Assembly (NCBI GenBank): GCA_963513935.1
Contig: OY740770.1
Coordinates: forward strand, 89,230,345 to 89,294,344
DNA: 64,000 bases
Direction: 5' to 3'
DNA from: Aphrophora alni
Lineage: Eukaryota; Arthropoda; Insecta; Hemiptera; Aphrophoridae
Below the pieces are notes generated by a model, which was not told where the DNA came from, did no database searches, and saw only the letters and a program-made list of their open reading frames with translations. This document shows positions 1 to 13,300 of this stretch, one piece after another (positions within the stretch are counted from its first letter, which is position 1; the number at the start of each line of letters is the position of its first letter). A program made the position numbers and the translations under genes.

Positions 1-1425
1 TCATTTTATAACATACGTTTTTTAATTATTTTGACACAATGGATACAATTTATTAAGTTTTAGAACTTTGTTTGGAAATACTCTGTATAGTCGGAATAAC
101 TATATGTGTATCATGTTCAAGCCAAATTTGCATAGTTTTGTTTAGTTCGGTTGCCAATGGTAACCAGTTTTGTTGGTTAGAAAATAATTGCAACATTGTT
201 AACATAAAGAGTGGAAATGGGATTGAAGCAGAAAAAGGGTCAACGTGTTTTATAGTTTCATGAAACGAAATTAAGTCTTGCAGTTCAGAAGGTTATGTTT
301 TGTTAGGAAGATATCAACCAGACGTTAAAAACATTCAACAATGGTGTTTAAATATAAGCAGGTTGTCTTGTCAATGACTTGTAGATCTGTTGTTACAAAG
401 AAAAATGTTGAAGTTTCACACGGCTTAAAATGTATGTATGTAAAGTTCAAATTGTCCATTAGTTGATGAAAAAAATTACTCTCGCCGTACTGTGTTTTTT
501 ATTGAGATATTAAAGCTTATATACAAATGAGGGTAATTCACCCATAATATGGCATATTAATCAGTCGGAATGTTTAAATATGGGATTGGGGTAGTGAAAA
601 TTCTAAGATAGTTATAGAAAATTATAGAAATAGTCGAAAATTGAATTGTGGTGTGGTCATAGACAATAAAATCATAGGCTCATCTTTGTAATCCCAAGGC
701 AACAGAAAATCCTATCTGTATAACATTGAAAAAAATTTTAGGCCTCAACTATGAAAGTTCCATTCTTGGACATAGTTTCCGCAAGACATGGGACAGCTTC
801 CTGGGACATTGTTTGTGAGAGATCATCTCAATGTCGCTTTCACAAATTGATGGATAGTTCGATATGAACATCCAAATTGACTTCATGTACTCCGAGCTAC
901 ATGTTATTGTTTAAAGAAATTTTAAATACCGTAAAATAGTAATGCGTGCTACTTTACTAAGTAAAAACTTATTTTTTTTTAACTTATCCATATTTATTTT
1001 ATTTATCATGTTTTTAATAACAATGCTCCGTTATGCAATTTGACCTACACGATAAACTTAGTTACCGTTGCCAACCTAACCAAATAAAACTAGATGAATT
1101 TTAGCTTTCTTATAATATACCATAGACTTACCAAGTTTAACATGTTTTGTTTTAAATATGACTTTAATCAGGGTAATAGTTTGTGGGTACCTTGTATTTA
1201 AAAATTAAAGAAAAAAAACAGGGAATACCCCCAATTTAAAGGTATTTTGTTATTTAATAGTTTTAGAGATCCTAATGGTGGCCATCTAGAGTTGATTACT
1301 CTTTTACAAGTGAATATTTTCTGGCTTTGCTCAGATGTGGTATGCAGGGTCGGTTTCCTAATAAATACTAAAACAATGTACACGTTATTTACCATCTAAA
1401 AAAACTATTACTTTGGTTCATAAAC

Positions 1426-1428
<3 letters not shown>
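1..1428. other. AT-rich sequence, no gene seen
   Basis: No reading frame longer than about 65 codons is present and none has recognisable protein features. I see no RNA gene or clear repeat here. Confidence 0.6.

Positions 1429-1484
<56 letters not shown>
1429..1484. repeat. (AT)n microsatellite
   Basis: A pure alternating AT run of about 56 bp is read directly from the sequence. Confidence 0.95.
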
Positions 1485-1486
<2 letters not shown>

Positions 1487-3918
1487 CTAGCATATTTGAC
1501 AACCTTCCACGCCATCTTTAAAATTAGTAAAAACGTCGCTCTTATTTAGTATACCATACAAAATTAGAGTCTTCTCTTAGAAACAAAATAATTATTGGTA
1601 TAATAAAGGATTTATAAATTAAAAACGAAACAATCGACTTAGTTTCTGGAAATGTAATACGTATGCTAGGTTTTAATATTTACTTAATCAAATACACGAG
1701 AAGTGTACATTGTGTTACATAATATACAATATTACAAAAGTTAATTCTTTTGTAACCTAATTTTATACGTTATTAACAACCTAAATTTATTACAAAGATA
1801 CCTCCGAATCTAGGATATTTGAACCTGGAACGGTGTTTGCTGTGTTCTCAGTTTAGAACAGCTTTCAACCTAATTTGAAGAAATGGTGTTTGTACGAGAC
1901 AGCTTTAGACAGTCTTGAACTTGTAACACAGAAATGTAGCTCTAATATAACGGCTTATTTGCGGACATTCATTGGGATATATAACTAATCTTAAATCTTA
2001 AATCTTCAATTATTTTAGTATACAGATTGGCATAACAATAGTTTTACCAACGTAACTACATCAAAGATTTAATATTAGGTTGATTATATTTTAATACATT
2101 TAAATAATTTACATACAAAACATATGAAATTACGGTTTCTCCTTAACAGAATATTGGGCCTTTAGTTATTTAATCCCAATGACCTCGAGAATAACAAGTG
2201 GTATACGTTTCGTAAAATATATTTCTTATCTATATTTTCCTACTTTTTTTTTGCAGATACATCTTTTTTAGGCCCCCTTTGTAAAATATTTTTTTAATGT
2301 CTGTCTGTGTATCTACAACCCGTCCGCGTGGAAAATTTACACATAATCAGGTACAAACTAATACCCTTATGCATAAATTTATGATATTAAACACTAAAAT
2401 TAATAAGTTTTCTCTGTACATTTATTGAGCTTTGACGATCAAGGTTTCTTTAGTCATAGAATTTTCGTAGATAAGATAAAACATAGTAAGAAAACCACAC
2501 TCATACTAGGTATGTAAGATACAACAGGCAGGTTAGTGGATAATAGCTAGTTGGATATAGAAAGGGGAGGATTCAAGGACCTGGCCATGTATTGAGAGGC
2601 GAGTTACTTAATTCTAATTTTTCGTTTCATGCTAAGAGTGAATCTTTATATACCTATCTCCATATTTTAAGTCATTTTCAGTAACTTTTCCTTTAACCCA
2701 TAAGATTGAAACGAAATATCAGTTAATATATGAGTTTTAATGAATTAGAAAGTGTCTTGTCCACTTAACCACAAACTTCTGCCATTGTTGCTTAAACTAG
2801 TTTTAAAATTTCTTCTTTTTTAAGTTCCATTACATGTTTTTACGATAATTTATATTTACTATTATAAAACTCATTACAAAACATATGTTTAGAGTTACTT
2901 CATACATTTCTTCCAATAGTTTCACAATACACTCTCAGCTTACAAAGGTTTTACTTCTACGAATATACTTATCGCGTCACTAAACTATATAAGTTAGCTT
3001 AGTTTTCTACATTTTTTAGCTACGTCCTATTTTTAAAGAGTGGGGAATATATATCTGTAAACTTTAAATAATAATAAATAAAACTTTAGTTCTTATTTAG
3101 TTTTTTCAGATTCGACTGAGGAACGTTTTAGATTTTCCTTGTCAATGAAATGAGTAGAAAGAAAAAAACAGTGAAAAGGTAGACATTAAAAACTTAGTTC
3201 AAATAATATGCCAAATTAACATTTAAATCACGTAGGTTAATGGCAACTTTTTCGACCATTTACTAGGTCCGTCCATACTTCCCCTTTCAAACCAACTATT
3301 ATTGGTAACAAAATTGTATTATATTCTATACGATGGAAGTTAATGGTTTCTTAGTCTAAGATTTGTTAAGCTTTATGAAAATGCAGTATATTTTTAAAAC
3401 TAGGCACGATAAATATTGTTGAAGCTACTGAGTGTTTCCATTTATTTCATTTAAATAGAATTCCGTCATATACAAATATTCATTAGTATAAAATACTATG
3501 AAGGTAATTACAACTTAAGGGGGCGGATAGATTGCACAGCATTTTTAAGCGTTTATGTTGGTACTTGAAATCCTAGATTCAACATTATTCTAGATAAATA
3601 ATTTCTAAAACAAGATAAAAACGATCTCTTATCTTGGAATGTTACAAGGGTAATTTACAAATTCTCTCAACATTTTATTACTTTTATTACTGTCTTTGTC
3701 ATCTCATATGCAGGAAAGAGCTCAAATATGAGGTGGGTTTTAAGCTCGCATTTTCACTTTCATCTAGGCTTAGGTTCGGTTCATATTTATGAAAATTGTC
3801 TCTCTTTATCTTTTACAGATATATCTTTATTCTACAACACGTAAAACATGAATCTTGAAAAGATACAAGTATTGACACTTTTTTTTAATACTTCATGTAC
3901 TATCGTCATATTGATATT
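1485..3918. other. AT-rich sequence, no gene seen
   Basis: No coding frame is supported. The only structure I can point to is the dispersed repeat copy at about 1800-1965, listed separately. Confidence 0.55.
1800..1965 (+). repeat. Dispersed repeat family C, copy 1
   Basis: This stretch matches the reverse complement of about 58375-58540. The best-preserved shared block reads GTACGAGACAGCTTTAGAC, with several shorter blocks on either side in the same order. I judge identity to be roughly three quarters by eye. The family is not recognised. An old transposon or SINE-like fragment is the simplest explanation. Confidence 0.6.
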
Positions 3919-4046
<128 letters not shown>

Positions 4047-4243
4047 TATATATGTAATATAATAAATATATTAATATATATTATATAACACTGAAACAAA
4101 TATTTGACTATTAATATATTCGTTATTAATACTTTTAATTTTTAAACAAACTAAATATGGTTTTTGTAGTAGTTTGTACATATAAAGTCAGTAAGTAAAA
4201 TAATACATACATGAAGTTCAGTGGACAAAAAAGAGAAAAAAAA

Positions 4244-4336
4244 ATCATATTTTACAACGTCGCCATCTTCAGTACTATATTTTGATTATTAAACTCTACG
4301 AATTACTGAAAATGGTGACGTTGTTGTTAAAATATG
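4244..4336. repeat. Long imperfect hairpin (fold-back repeat)
   Basis: A left arm at about 4245-4275, containing CATATTTTACAACGTCGCC, is followed after about 28 bp by its imperfect reverse complement at 4304-4336, containing GGTGACGTTGTTGTTAAAA. The pairing continues weakly into the A-rich and T-rich flanks. It could be a small MITE-like fold-back element. I see no obvious target duplication. Confidence 0.6.
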
Positions 4337-7300
4337 TTTTAATAATAATTTTTTTTAATAAACGTATTTGTAACAACTAGTATACTTGTTTTATATAAAT
4401 TGAAAAAAAAAACATTTCGCAAGTAAATGACATTAGGTCATGTAGTGGTTATAATGTTGATAATTATGAATGGAATGTGTTGATCTCTAAATTGATCTGG
4501 ATTCCAGAAGACTGAAAGTTGAAGATGAATTTCTCCAAAGATTATTAGAACTTCGCTCAATAGTAGTTTGTACAACGTACTGCTTACTTGTGGTGATTGT
4601 CTCTGACATCAACCAAAAGATGTGTGTCATACAAGTGTTGGGGGTATAACAATATATTTAAAATTTAATTTTGAAAAGAAAAAAATTAAAATCAGTATTG
4701 TGATATCTAGAGAAATCATTCAACAAGCTGAAGAGAGAGGGAGAAGAAAACTGTAAATAATTTTACGCAAAACTGAACAGACTTTTACTTATTTAGGTAT
4801 AAATGGCAGTGATTAAACCATAATTAAATTTGTTTATTGACATTGTTGTTAATAATATCCATTTATAAAAAAATAATGTATTTAGTATATTACATTATCA
4901 CCACAAAGTTTCAACAGCATAAACATAATCATAACTTAACTGCATTCCGTACCGATTTAAAAAGTAGCTGTTTGTGTACGTTCATATAACCTGTTTTTTA
5001 GTGAAATGTAATTCATATCTCCCTTTAAAATGCATTGTGTGTGCGGTAACAATATATTATGATTATATTCTGACAGAAATGTATGTAACATGAAAATATA
5101 TTCCACCCACGTTAGCCACAACACAATTTATATATCCTGTCATATTTGTCATCCAGTATATATAGCGGAATTCTGCGTAGCCCTGAAGGTTTTATTAGAT
5201 TCACACTTTTAAAAGTATTAACAATTTCAAATACTGTTGTATATTTATTTCAAGTAACGAAACAAGATAATATAATACTAAATTTTATTAACCTCATCTA
5301 ACAAAAATGTCAAAATGTAAATCTAGGCTAGAGTATTACAATTTTGATTAAAAATTAAGTGATATTTCAGTTACAGATGCTGGTTTATACGTGAAACATA
5401 AATTGGATAATTTTTAACCAAATGAATAAAAAACAATTTTCCACATTTTTTTTTATTTGTGAAACACAAATATAAGACGACGTTTTAAAGACTAAGTTAT
5501 CATTCTCAACTGTTAAATGTACACAAACCGTAGTGTCAGTAGTGTCATAATATTTCCTATTTCCTATATATTTGTTACTAAATTTCTAAACGAAACATAG
5601 ATCAGACCAAAGATACCATGTATATCAAGACTTTATAATCTGTTTATTTAATTATTTTTGTCTGTTTAAACCCACGTACTTTGTTTGTAACACTATATGT
5701 TGTCAGAGTTTCTCTCATACCTCATTATGGATTACAATACTTGTGACAATTCTTATATGATAAGAGAAATAGTATTAGGAATATTGATATTTTAGATGTA
5801 AGTAAGTAAGAAGAATATTTTGTATATTTTGAGTTGTTCTCAAAGAAGTATCCCAATATATAGTATTTAATTTAAAGTAAAATTCAGTAACATATTTGAA
5901 AAACTCCATCTTATACAGTAGAACAAGACAAATATAAAAACTAGTAAATAAAAAAATAAATACAAACTTTAAGCTAAAATATTACATTGGGACCTATAAA
6001 TTATATAGTTAAAAACAATAAGTTTAGAAAATATATATATTACGATTTCCCCATTTCATTTTTAAATTCATAAGTAAGTTGCAAAAACATTATTTTCAAC
6101 ATTATTCAGAAAGCTCTATAAGAGTTTACAACTATATAAGATGCTCCTTACCTATAATCTGAAAATCTATTTGAGGTTGTATATTTCCGAGAATATCTGT
6201 ACATTAAAATGGATACGTCTTCGTCAGTAGGCCTAAAACGACAATTGGTGAGTCGCAACACATAAAAGTATAAATTATGTCAAATAATATAATGAAGGGT
6301 AAAATAGTTATACCATAAAGTCCAAGAAGTTGCTTTTCAATGCAAGAAATATTGCAGCAAATTGAATTTACGTATCTCAATTAATAAAAAAGTTAATAAG
6401 CTTACAGAAGCTTTCCGCCCACTTTATTCATTATAGTTCAAACAAAATTACCAAATATTTTTAAGACGTAGATGGATGAAACGTTTTTCTATTTTTTTTA
6501 AAATTAGAATAGAATGTAACGTTGAAGTTGAGCAGAATTTGAGTCCATATTCTACCATACAATGAATTTTTCAAATAATATTTATACCAATTTTTTAACT
6601 TTTTTTATGAATAATGGTAAAAACATAAATATAGATATGTTCAGTAAAATATTATTAAAATATTTGTGACACATTCACCTTAAAATAGTAAAGAAGGTAT
6701 CTTAATCAGAAAAAAAACAATTAAATGAATTCCAGACAATTAACTACATGCGACTGATAATCTTCAAAATAACTTATGTTTCGTATATCAAACGCACGAT
6801 TTCATAAAGCCCATATTCCTAAAAAAAATAATAATATGCTATTTATCCATAGCTTAGATAATGCGTAAAAAATGCCAATAATTTAGATTAACTCTAATGA
6901 CTCCATTTTTTAAATTTAATCACCTCGATTGTTGACTTGACACACTGCGCGACGGTTCAATATAGTACAAGTTTGTAAAAATTGAGTTTTTGGTAAAAAT
7001 TCCTTTTTTTCTAAATGATACGTGTCTAGAGCTATAAAAAGCGGAGTTTTTCAGGTCCTGGGATTTAAACTGTTATCACAAATATTCACCTTTGACTCAG
7101 TGATCTGTTTAAAACTTTTCCAGTTACTTTATAGATAACGGTAAATTTAAAATATGGTAGTTATCAAATTTGTTAATAAAATGTGTTGAAGGTGCCAAAA
7201 TGTGCTCAAAGGCCATTACCGACAATAACTAAAAAACCGCTGTTTCAAAACAGTGTCGTGTAAAAGGGATACATATTCAAAATCGGTTACGCCAATTTTA

Positions 7301-7496
7301 ATGAGATTTTGAGACTGACTATCCAAACCATTTGCCCAAATTGTGTACCGATTTTAAAAATCAATGATGTTTATGTATACGTGACGAAAAGAGTTCCTTT
7401 GTTCAATGCAATATAAAGAATAAAGTTATGAACATGGAATGTAAAGACACTCGAAATCATAGAGGTGGGGCTAGGTTAGAATTAATTTCAGTCTAT
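4337..7496. other. AT-rich sequence, no gene seen
   Basis: No coding frame can be supported. The stretch contains one copy of dispersed repeat family B at about 5590-5870 and ends at the target-site duplication of the gypsy element. Confidence 0.55.
5590..5870 (+). repeat. Dispersed repeat family B, copy 1
   Basis: The sequence around 5620-5740 shares ordered blocks with about 32860-33085 and 34979-35105. The blocks are a GAC-TTTA core, then CTGTTTATTTAATT, then CCACGTACTTTGTTTGTAA. A further TTTTGAGTTGT block near 5830 is shared with the second copy. The family is unrecognised and has no coding potential. Confidence 0.55.
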
Positions 7497-7500
7497 ATTT

Positions 7501-9572
7501 TGTTACCAGGGGACTTAAATTTAATAAAGGCGGAACCAAAATGGTAACAATGTTTGAAAAGAAAAATAAAAAAAGACAAGGACAAATTTAGTAATTAACA
7601 AGGCTCAAGTTTATTGAAAGCAGAAGGAAATTTCGGCGCTTCAGACTTTGTCATTTACAACAAAAGACATCCTGACACAAATCATCAATAAAAAAAAAAC
7701 TTATGATTAACAATATCATAAATTGTAAAAGTTATAAGCCCTTAATTGTAACATATAATAATTTAGAAAAAAAAATTTAATCAACAGATTCTAAAAATTT
7801 ATCCCCCCTTTTAATATGTATATTTATAGTTACAAAAATTTAACAAAAAAAACAATGAGCACAGCTTAATAATTCACAGAATTATAATTAATCAAAAAAA
7901 AAGATTATACGCCCTTAATGTAAAAGTATAATAATAAAAAAAAAAAAATTTAATCAAAAGATTCAAAAAAAAAGAAAAAAACTTATCCCCCCCCCTTTTT
8001 TAGTTTATAAGATGATAGTTTCTTTTTAAACAATTACAGAATTTAACAAAATATAAAAGAGTTTGATATTTTAAGTTCAAAAATCATATCTATAGTTAAC
8101 ATGTTTATCACTAAACTAAAGATACATAATATAACTGGTTTGAAAAATTTCTTAAAAACTATATTGGCCAAATAAATTTATATATTTTAAACAAACAAAA
8201 AAAGGAATTTAGAATTTTGAAATTTTGTTAATTGACGTCAATTATTTTAATTTGGAAATTAACCTCTTGGAGGTTGTTAGGACCGAAAATTGCATGCAGG
8301 CTCCACCCAATAATTGTTTTTTTTTATATATTTTATAATTAACTACACAGGTCTACATTTAGAAAATAGTCTTAAGGAACACATATTTGCGAAAGTAAAT
8401 TTAGGCACATATACAAAATGAGTTAGTTAAAGTTCTGTAAAGTCAGCTGTAGAAAAAGACATCACTTTTATGCACTTGAAAATGTGAAGTTACGTTATAC
8501 AAAAAAACGTGTTTTGCCAACAGGACGAAACTTGTTAGGATGTTTCGTTGGTTTGCGCAATGTGAGACAAGAATTTCTTTATTTCTCCAATTTCTCCTAT
8601 TTGTCCTACCAGCATATTAGCTGTGAGCAAAAAACATGTTCTTTTAGTGTCTGTACAAAATCAGACATGTTTTAGCATTAATGTTCATCATTAAAGAAAT
8701 ATCTGATTATTTGCCAAAATTAAAGAAAATTGATTGTATAACAGAAATTCGTTAAGATGGTACTTAAAAGCTTCTTAGATTATTATAAATCTATTTATAT
8801 ATATTTTAATTTTGTTTAAAAGAAAGCTTGTATAAGACTTGTAAGATTTTGCAAAAGCTTGTAAAACGAAATTTTCTGATTTAGAAGAAATTTCCTCAAT
8901 TGTTTTATATTTGACATGTTCATATTCTGATCATTTAATGTTCAACACTAGTTTGCACTTATTTCACAAAAATGTTCAAAACGTAAAATGTGCCTTTGCA
9001 AGATTTTGTAAATGATGTTTTAAGAAAAGAAAATTTTTATAATCATTTAGTTTCAAAAGGAAATAGAATATTGAATAAAACATGAAATACATATTTTAAA
9101 GAATACATGATAATTAACAAATTATTTTAAAAATTAACAAAATTTATAATATGACAAAATCTGTAAGGTTGAAGTACCTGGTAAATCCTGTCGCAGATCA
9201 CGTGAGGTAGTACCGAGAAAATGATGGTTAATTTTAACATTTTTGAACCAGATTATTAGACTAAGGCGCACAATTAGTAATTTAACATGATGTTTTAGAA
9301 AGACGGTAATTTTGAGAGAAGAAAGAAAAACTTTTAGCTAACGGAGTTATGAAGAGAGTAGACCATGTTGTTATCGCATGTAGACTGTGGACCGGTAATC
9401 GAGAAGCTAGCTTGACCGGCGAAAATGTACTTTGGTTTCAAGTATCAGGTGATGCTTGGTTTAGGAGCGGGCCGCTAGATGCCAGCATCTGTCAAGCGAC
9501 GGAAAGTGGAATGTATATTTACGAAATGAGTTAAGTTATTGCGGAAGTGCTTTTTTGGATTTAAATGCTACA
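7501..9572 (-). repeat. 3' LTR of the gypsy element
   Basis: This 2072-bp direct repeat equals 15755-17826 wherever I compared it. On the element's strand it starts TGTAGC and ends GTAACA. A minus-strand AATAAA at 7615-7610, about 110 bp from the LTR end, is a plausible poly(A) signal. Frames of about 60 codons inside it occur identically in both LTRs and look like chance. Confidence 0.95.
7610..7615 (-). promoter_or_regulatory. Candidate poly(A) signal in the 3' LTR
   Basis: AATAAA is read on the minus strand near the downstream end of the 3' LTR, where R/U5 polyadenylation is expected. The duplicate in the other LTR is at 15864-15869. The assignment rests on position only. Confidence 0.45.
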
Positions 9573-9585
9573 GCTCTCCCCCCCC
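9573..9585 (-). promoter_or_regulatory. Polypurine tract of the gypsy element
   Basis: On the minus strand, eight G residues followed by AGAG and one C run directly into the TG that starts the 3' LTR. A polypurine tract here primes plus-strand DNA synthesis, and its position fixes the element's orientation as minus. Confidence 0.85.
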
Positions 9586-9589
9586 GAAA

Positions 9590-10354
9590 GACGGAGTTAG
9601 GGTAGAAAAGAAAAGGGGCCAGAAGGGCCTCCCGCAAAATTTAGAAAAAGGAGAGAGAGAGTGTGCTTGAAGGGGTAAAAAAAAATTTCCTCTCAGACAG
9701 GTGTTTTAGACCTCGAGATAAACAAAAGACAAACTAAGACTAACATGCATAGCGAGTGCCACATTAACTATATGTAGTTCGACAGAACCGGTCAGTATAC
9801 CTTCACCAAGATAAACAACAAAGAACAAATGCACCAAACTTAACTATTAAGAAGATGGACTCACTATGTCCTCGTCCGAAGACGTTATGGTGACGAAGAA
9901 ATAGAAGAGTTCATGACGCTCTCTATATTCTCGTCGCATCGATTACACCCGCGGAGTGCTCGATGTCAAGATATGTCTAGATAGGGAAACATGTCAGGTA
10001 CATGTAGCGGCCATTGCCGTAAAGTGGAACCTCATAGTTGATCAGACTATGGGTTGAAAAGCGTCAAGTCCGGGAAACAGTGAGATATATCACTGGACAA
10101 GGAAAATCAATATCTCTTCGCCTGCAAACACCTATAAAGATTACGGCACGGAGGGGCTCTAGGAGAGCTCAGCCCACCGATGCCCAAACATACAGATGTG
10201 CATTTGGCTTAGAGGAAATACGGCTTGGTTCCGTATTTTATTATGTTCTGCAGTGCATAGAAAGAAGACTACCAGATGACAATTTGTGCGGGCCAAGAAA
10301 GATCAGAAAGAAAATTAAATCGTAAAGGAGAAGGTTCTAGAAATTTGTTAATAT
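9590..10354 (-). other. Internal 3' region of the gypsy element, no sense gene
   Basis: About 760 bp lie between the gag-pol stop and the polypurine tract. No frame of note is open on the element's strand, so there is no env gene. The stretch is visibly richer in G+C than the surrounding genome. It carries open frames on the opposite strand, including a 95-codon frame at 10038-10325, which are discussed as a finding. Their function is unknown and may be nil. Confidence 0.6.
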
Positions 10355-13300
10355 TTAATTTATATGATGAGGTTTGAGTTGCTCGACGTGTGCTTTTTTA
10401 ATAAAACGAGGTGAATTGGCGAAAGAAAGCGCAACGGTAACTGGAGTAAGAAAATCAATGATCCGGAAGGGACCTGACCATCGAGGCATCAATTTAGCAG
10501 CTCGCTTGTCTATGGCAGAGCTAAGAGGGTGTGTTTTACACCAGACAAGATCGTTGATTTTATACAGATGAGGCTTCCTGAATTTGTTATAGGTCTTTTC
10601 GGCCTTTTGGTGCGCTTTCATTATATTGTCTTTGGCCTGGCGCCAAACTTGTGATGGATTAGTATTAGGTTTTGGAAGGAGATCATGTATGTTCCAGCTG
10701 AGACTCAGTGGTGTATTGGGGAGAAAATTAAAAAGAATACTAAAAGGTGTTGCTTTAAGAGTCTCATGATGTGCGAAATTGAAAGCCAGCTGAAGCCAGC
10801 AAAGGGAGTCGTCCCAAGAGGATTGATTTTTGGAGTGATAGGCGATAAGGGCTGCCTTAAGGTTTCGGTTGAGTCTTTCCGCATTATTAGGTTGGGGGTG
10901 ATAAGGAGATAAAGTTGCATGCTTAATACCGCGAGAAAAACAAAAGTTGCGGAAGACATGTGATACAAAACATTGTGCATTGTCAGAGATTATTATCTTT
11001 GGAAAACCGAAATTTTGAAAAATGTTTTGGCTTAAGGCCTTAATTGTACTGTGGGAAGTTGCATCTCTGACAGGCATGAGCCAGGTGAATTTTGAGAACT
11101 GGTCAACTGCGACCAGTATCATGTTGTAGCCCTGTTTTGTCCTAGGAAGCTGTCCGACGTAGTCGATATGTAATTTTTCCATGGGACGATTGGGAACCGT
11201 TGAGGCAAGGTATCCTAATTTGGAGTTGTGAGCAGGTTTGCTTACAGCGCACACCGAACAAGCTCGCACTTTAGAAGTGACATCCTGTTTTAAAGTTGGC
11301 CAATAAAAGTTCTCCTTTACCTTAAACAAAGTTTTAAGTACTCCAAGATGACCACCCACAACGGAGTCGTGATGATAATTAATCACCAGGTCGACTAAGG
11401 ACTGAGGTAAATAAATTCTGGTGGGCTTTTCCAGATGATTTTTCAGGCAAAGAACACCTTTACTTAAACAGTACTTCTCCGAAGAGATGTTCTGTTCAAG
11501 ATCGGCAATGATATTTTTCAAAATAGGGTCGGCCTTTTGATGAGTCTGGATGTCATGAAAAGCTAGAGGAAAATTTGTGAGGAGACTGGTACACGAAAAG
11601 GTGACATTTTCTTCGTTGAAATTTTCCGGTTCAAACATGCGCGAGAGGGAGTCTGCTATGATGTTCTGAGTTCCTCTTATGTGCGCTACCTTAAATTTCA
11701 ATGAAGCCAACTTGGCAATCCACCGGCCTAATTTACCAAGTTGTCGAGGACGTGCTAAAAGCCAAGAAAGGGCTTGGTTGTCGGTTTCTAATAGGAATTC
11801 CCGATGCTCTAGATATTGCCTAAATTTCTCTACTCCAAAAACTACTGCTAGGCATTCGGCTTCATATGCAGATGAGGCTTTTCTTTCTGCAGGTGTTAAA
11901 GTACGTGAAGCGTACGCTATGGGCTGTCGTGAGCCGTCAATTTCTTGGAGTAGAACTGCTCCAAGGGCCACCGAGCTCGCATCCGTTTGCAGGATGAATG
12001 GTTTGGCGAAATCGGCCATCCGGAGAACCGGAGGCTGTGTTATTGCCTCCCGAAGATGTTTAAAAGCTTTCTCTTGTTCAGCTTGCCAAGAGAATTTTTG
12101 GCCCTTCCTCCGAAGCAGATTTAGAGGCGCAGCGTGCTCCGCGAAATTTGGAATGAATTTAGCAAAGAAATTGACCATTCCAATAAATCTGGAAACGGCC
12201 TTAGGGTTCTTGGGTTGCGGAAAATTTCTAATTGCTTTTGTTCTAGATGGGTCGATTTGCACGCCACGAGAAGAAACTAGGTGTCCTAAAAAGCTTATCT
12301 CATTCACAGCGAAACGGACCTTATCTGGGTTAACAGTCAAGCCAGCCCGCCGCAAACGAGTAAGGACTTCCCGAAGATGTTTTTGATGCTCTTCCCAAGT
12401 TTTGGAGTAAATGACTAGATCATCCAGATAATTAAAAATGAATTTGAATTTGATGTCATGGAAGACCTGATCCAAAAGTCTGGTAAGCACTTGGGCACCA
12501 GTACAGAGTCCAAAAGGGACTCGAGTAAACTGATAAAGCATCCAAGGAGTACAAAAGCTGGTAATTTGCTTGGACTTTTGAGACAAAGGGATTTGATGAT
12601 AAGCTGAATTAAGATCGAAAACTGTGAAATATTTGGCACCGACAAACCAGTTAAAACTTTGATGTAAGTTAGGTAGCGGCACCGCTTCGACGACGATGTT
12701 TTGATTGAGCCTCCGATAATCAATCACCATCCTTGTTTTCTTTTCGGGATGTTGAACCAGAAAAACAGGGGATGCATATGCCGACCGGCTGGGTTCTACT
12801 ACTCCTGAATCTAACAATTCGTTGATGTGTTCGCGGAGGTATTCCATTTTGGGAGGTGCCAATTGGTATGGAGAACACTTGACCGGAGTGTTGTCCTTCA
12901 GTTGAATATCGTATTCAACTAGATGTGTTAAACCTAACCTTTTTGTGAGTACCTGAGGAAAATCATTAATTATTTTTAAAATGGCGTTTTTATCGTCCTT
13001 TTGAAGATGACCTAAAGGATCAGGAGCAGTAGATTCAGATGTTGTGGACACTATAGGTTTATACGCAGAATTACTAAAATTACATAGAGGAAAAACAATA
13101 GACCTTGAAAATTTGAAATAGAAGTTTTTTGCTGAAAGATCAAGTACCAGTCCCGTTTTAGATATGAAATCTGACCCGAGGATCAGAGGACACGACAACT
13201 TATGCGCCACCAGGAAATCCACATTCCAACTACAATGTTCCATTTTAAGATGAAGACGACAAGAGTAGGAAATGGGCAACCTTTTTCCAGAAGCCGTGAC

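Noticed and set aside
11679..12386. 235-codon plus-strand frame
   Set aside because: Antisense shadow of the RT/RNase H part of the intact gag-pol frame. The minus strand has all catalytic motifs.
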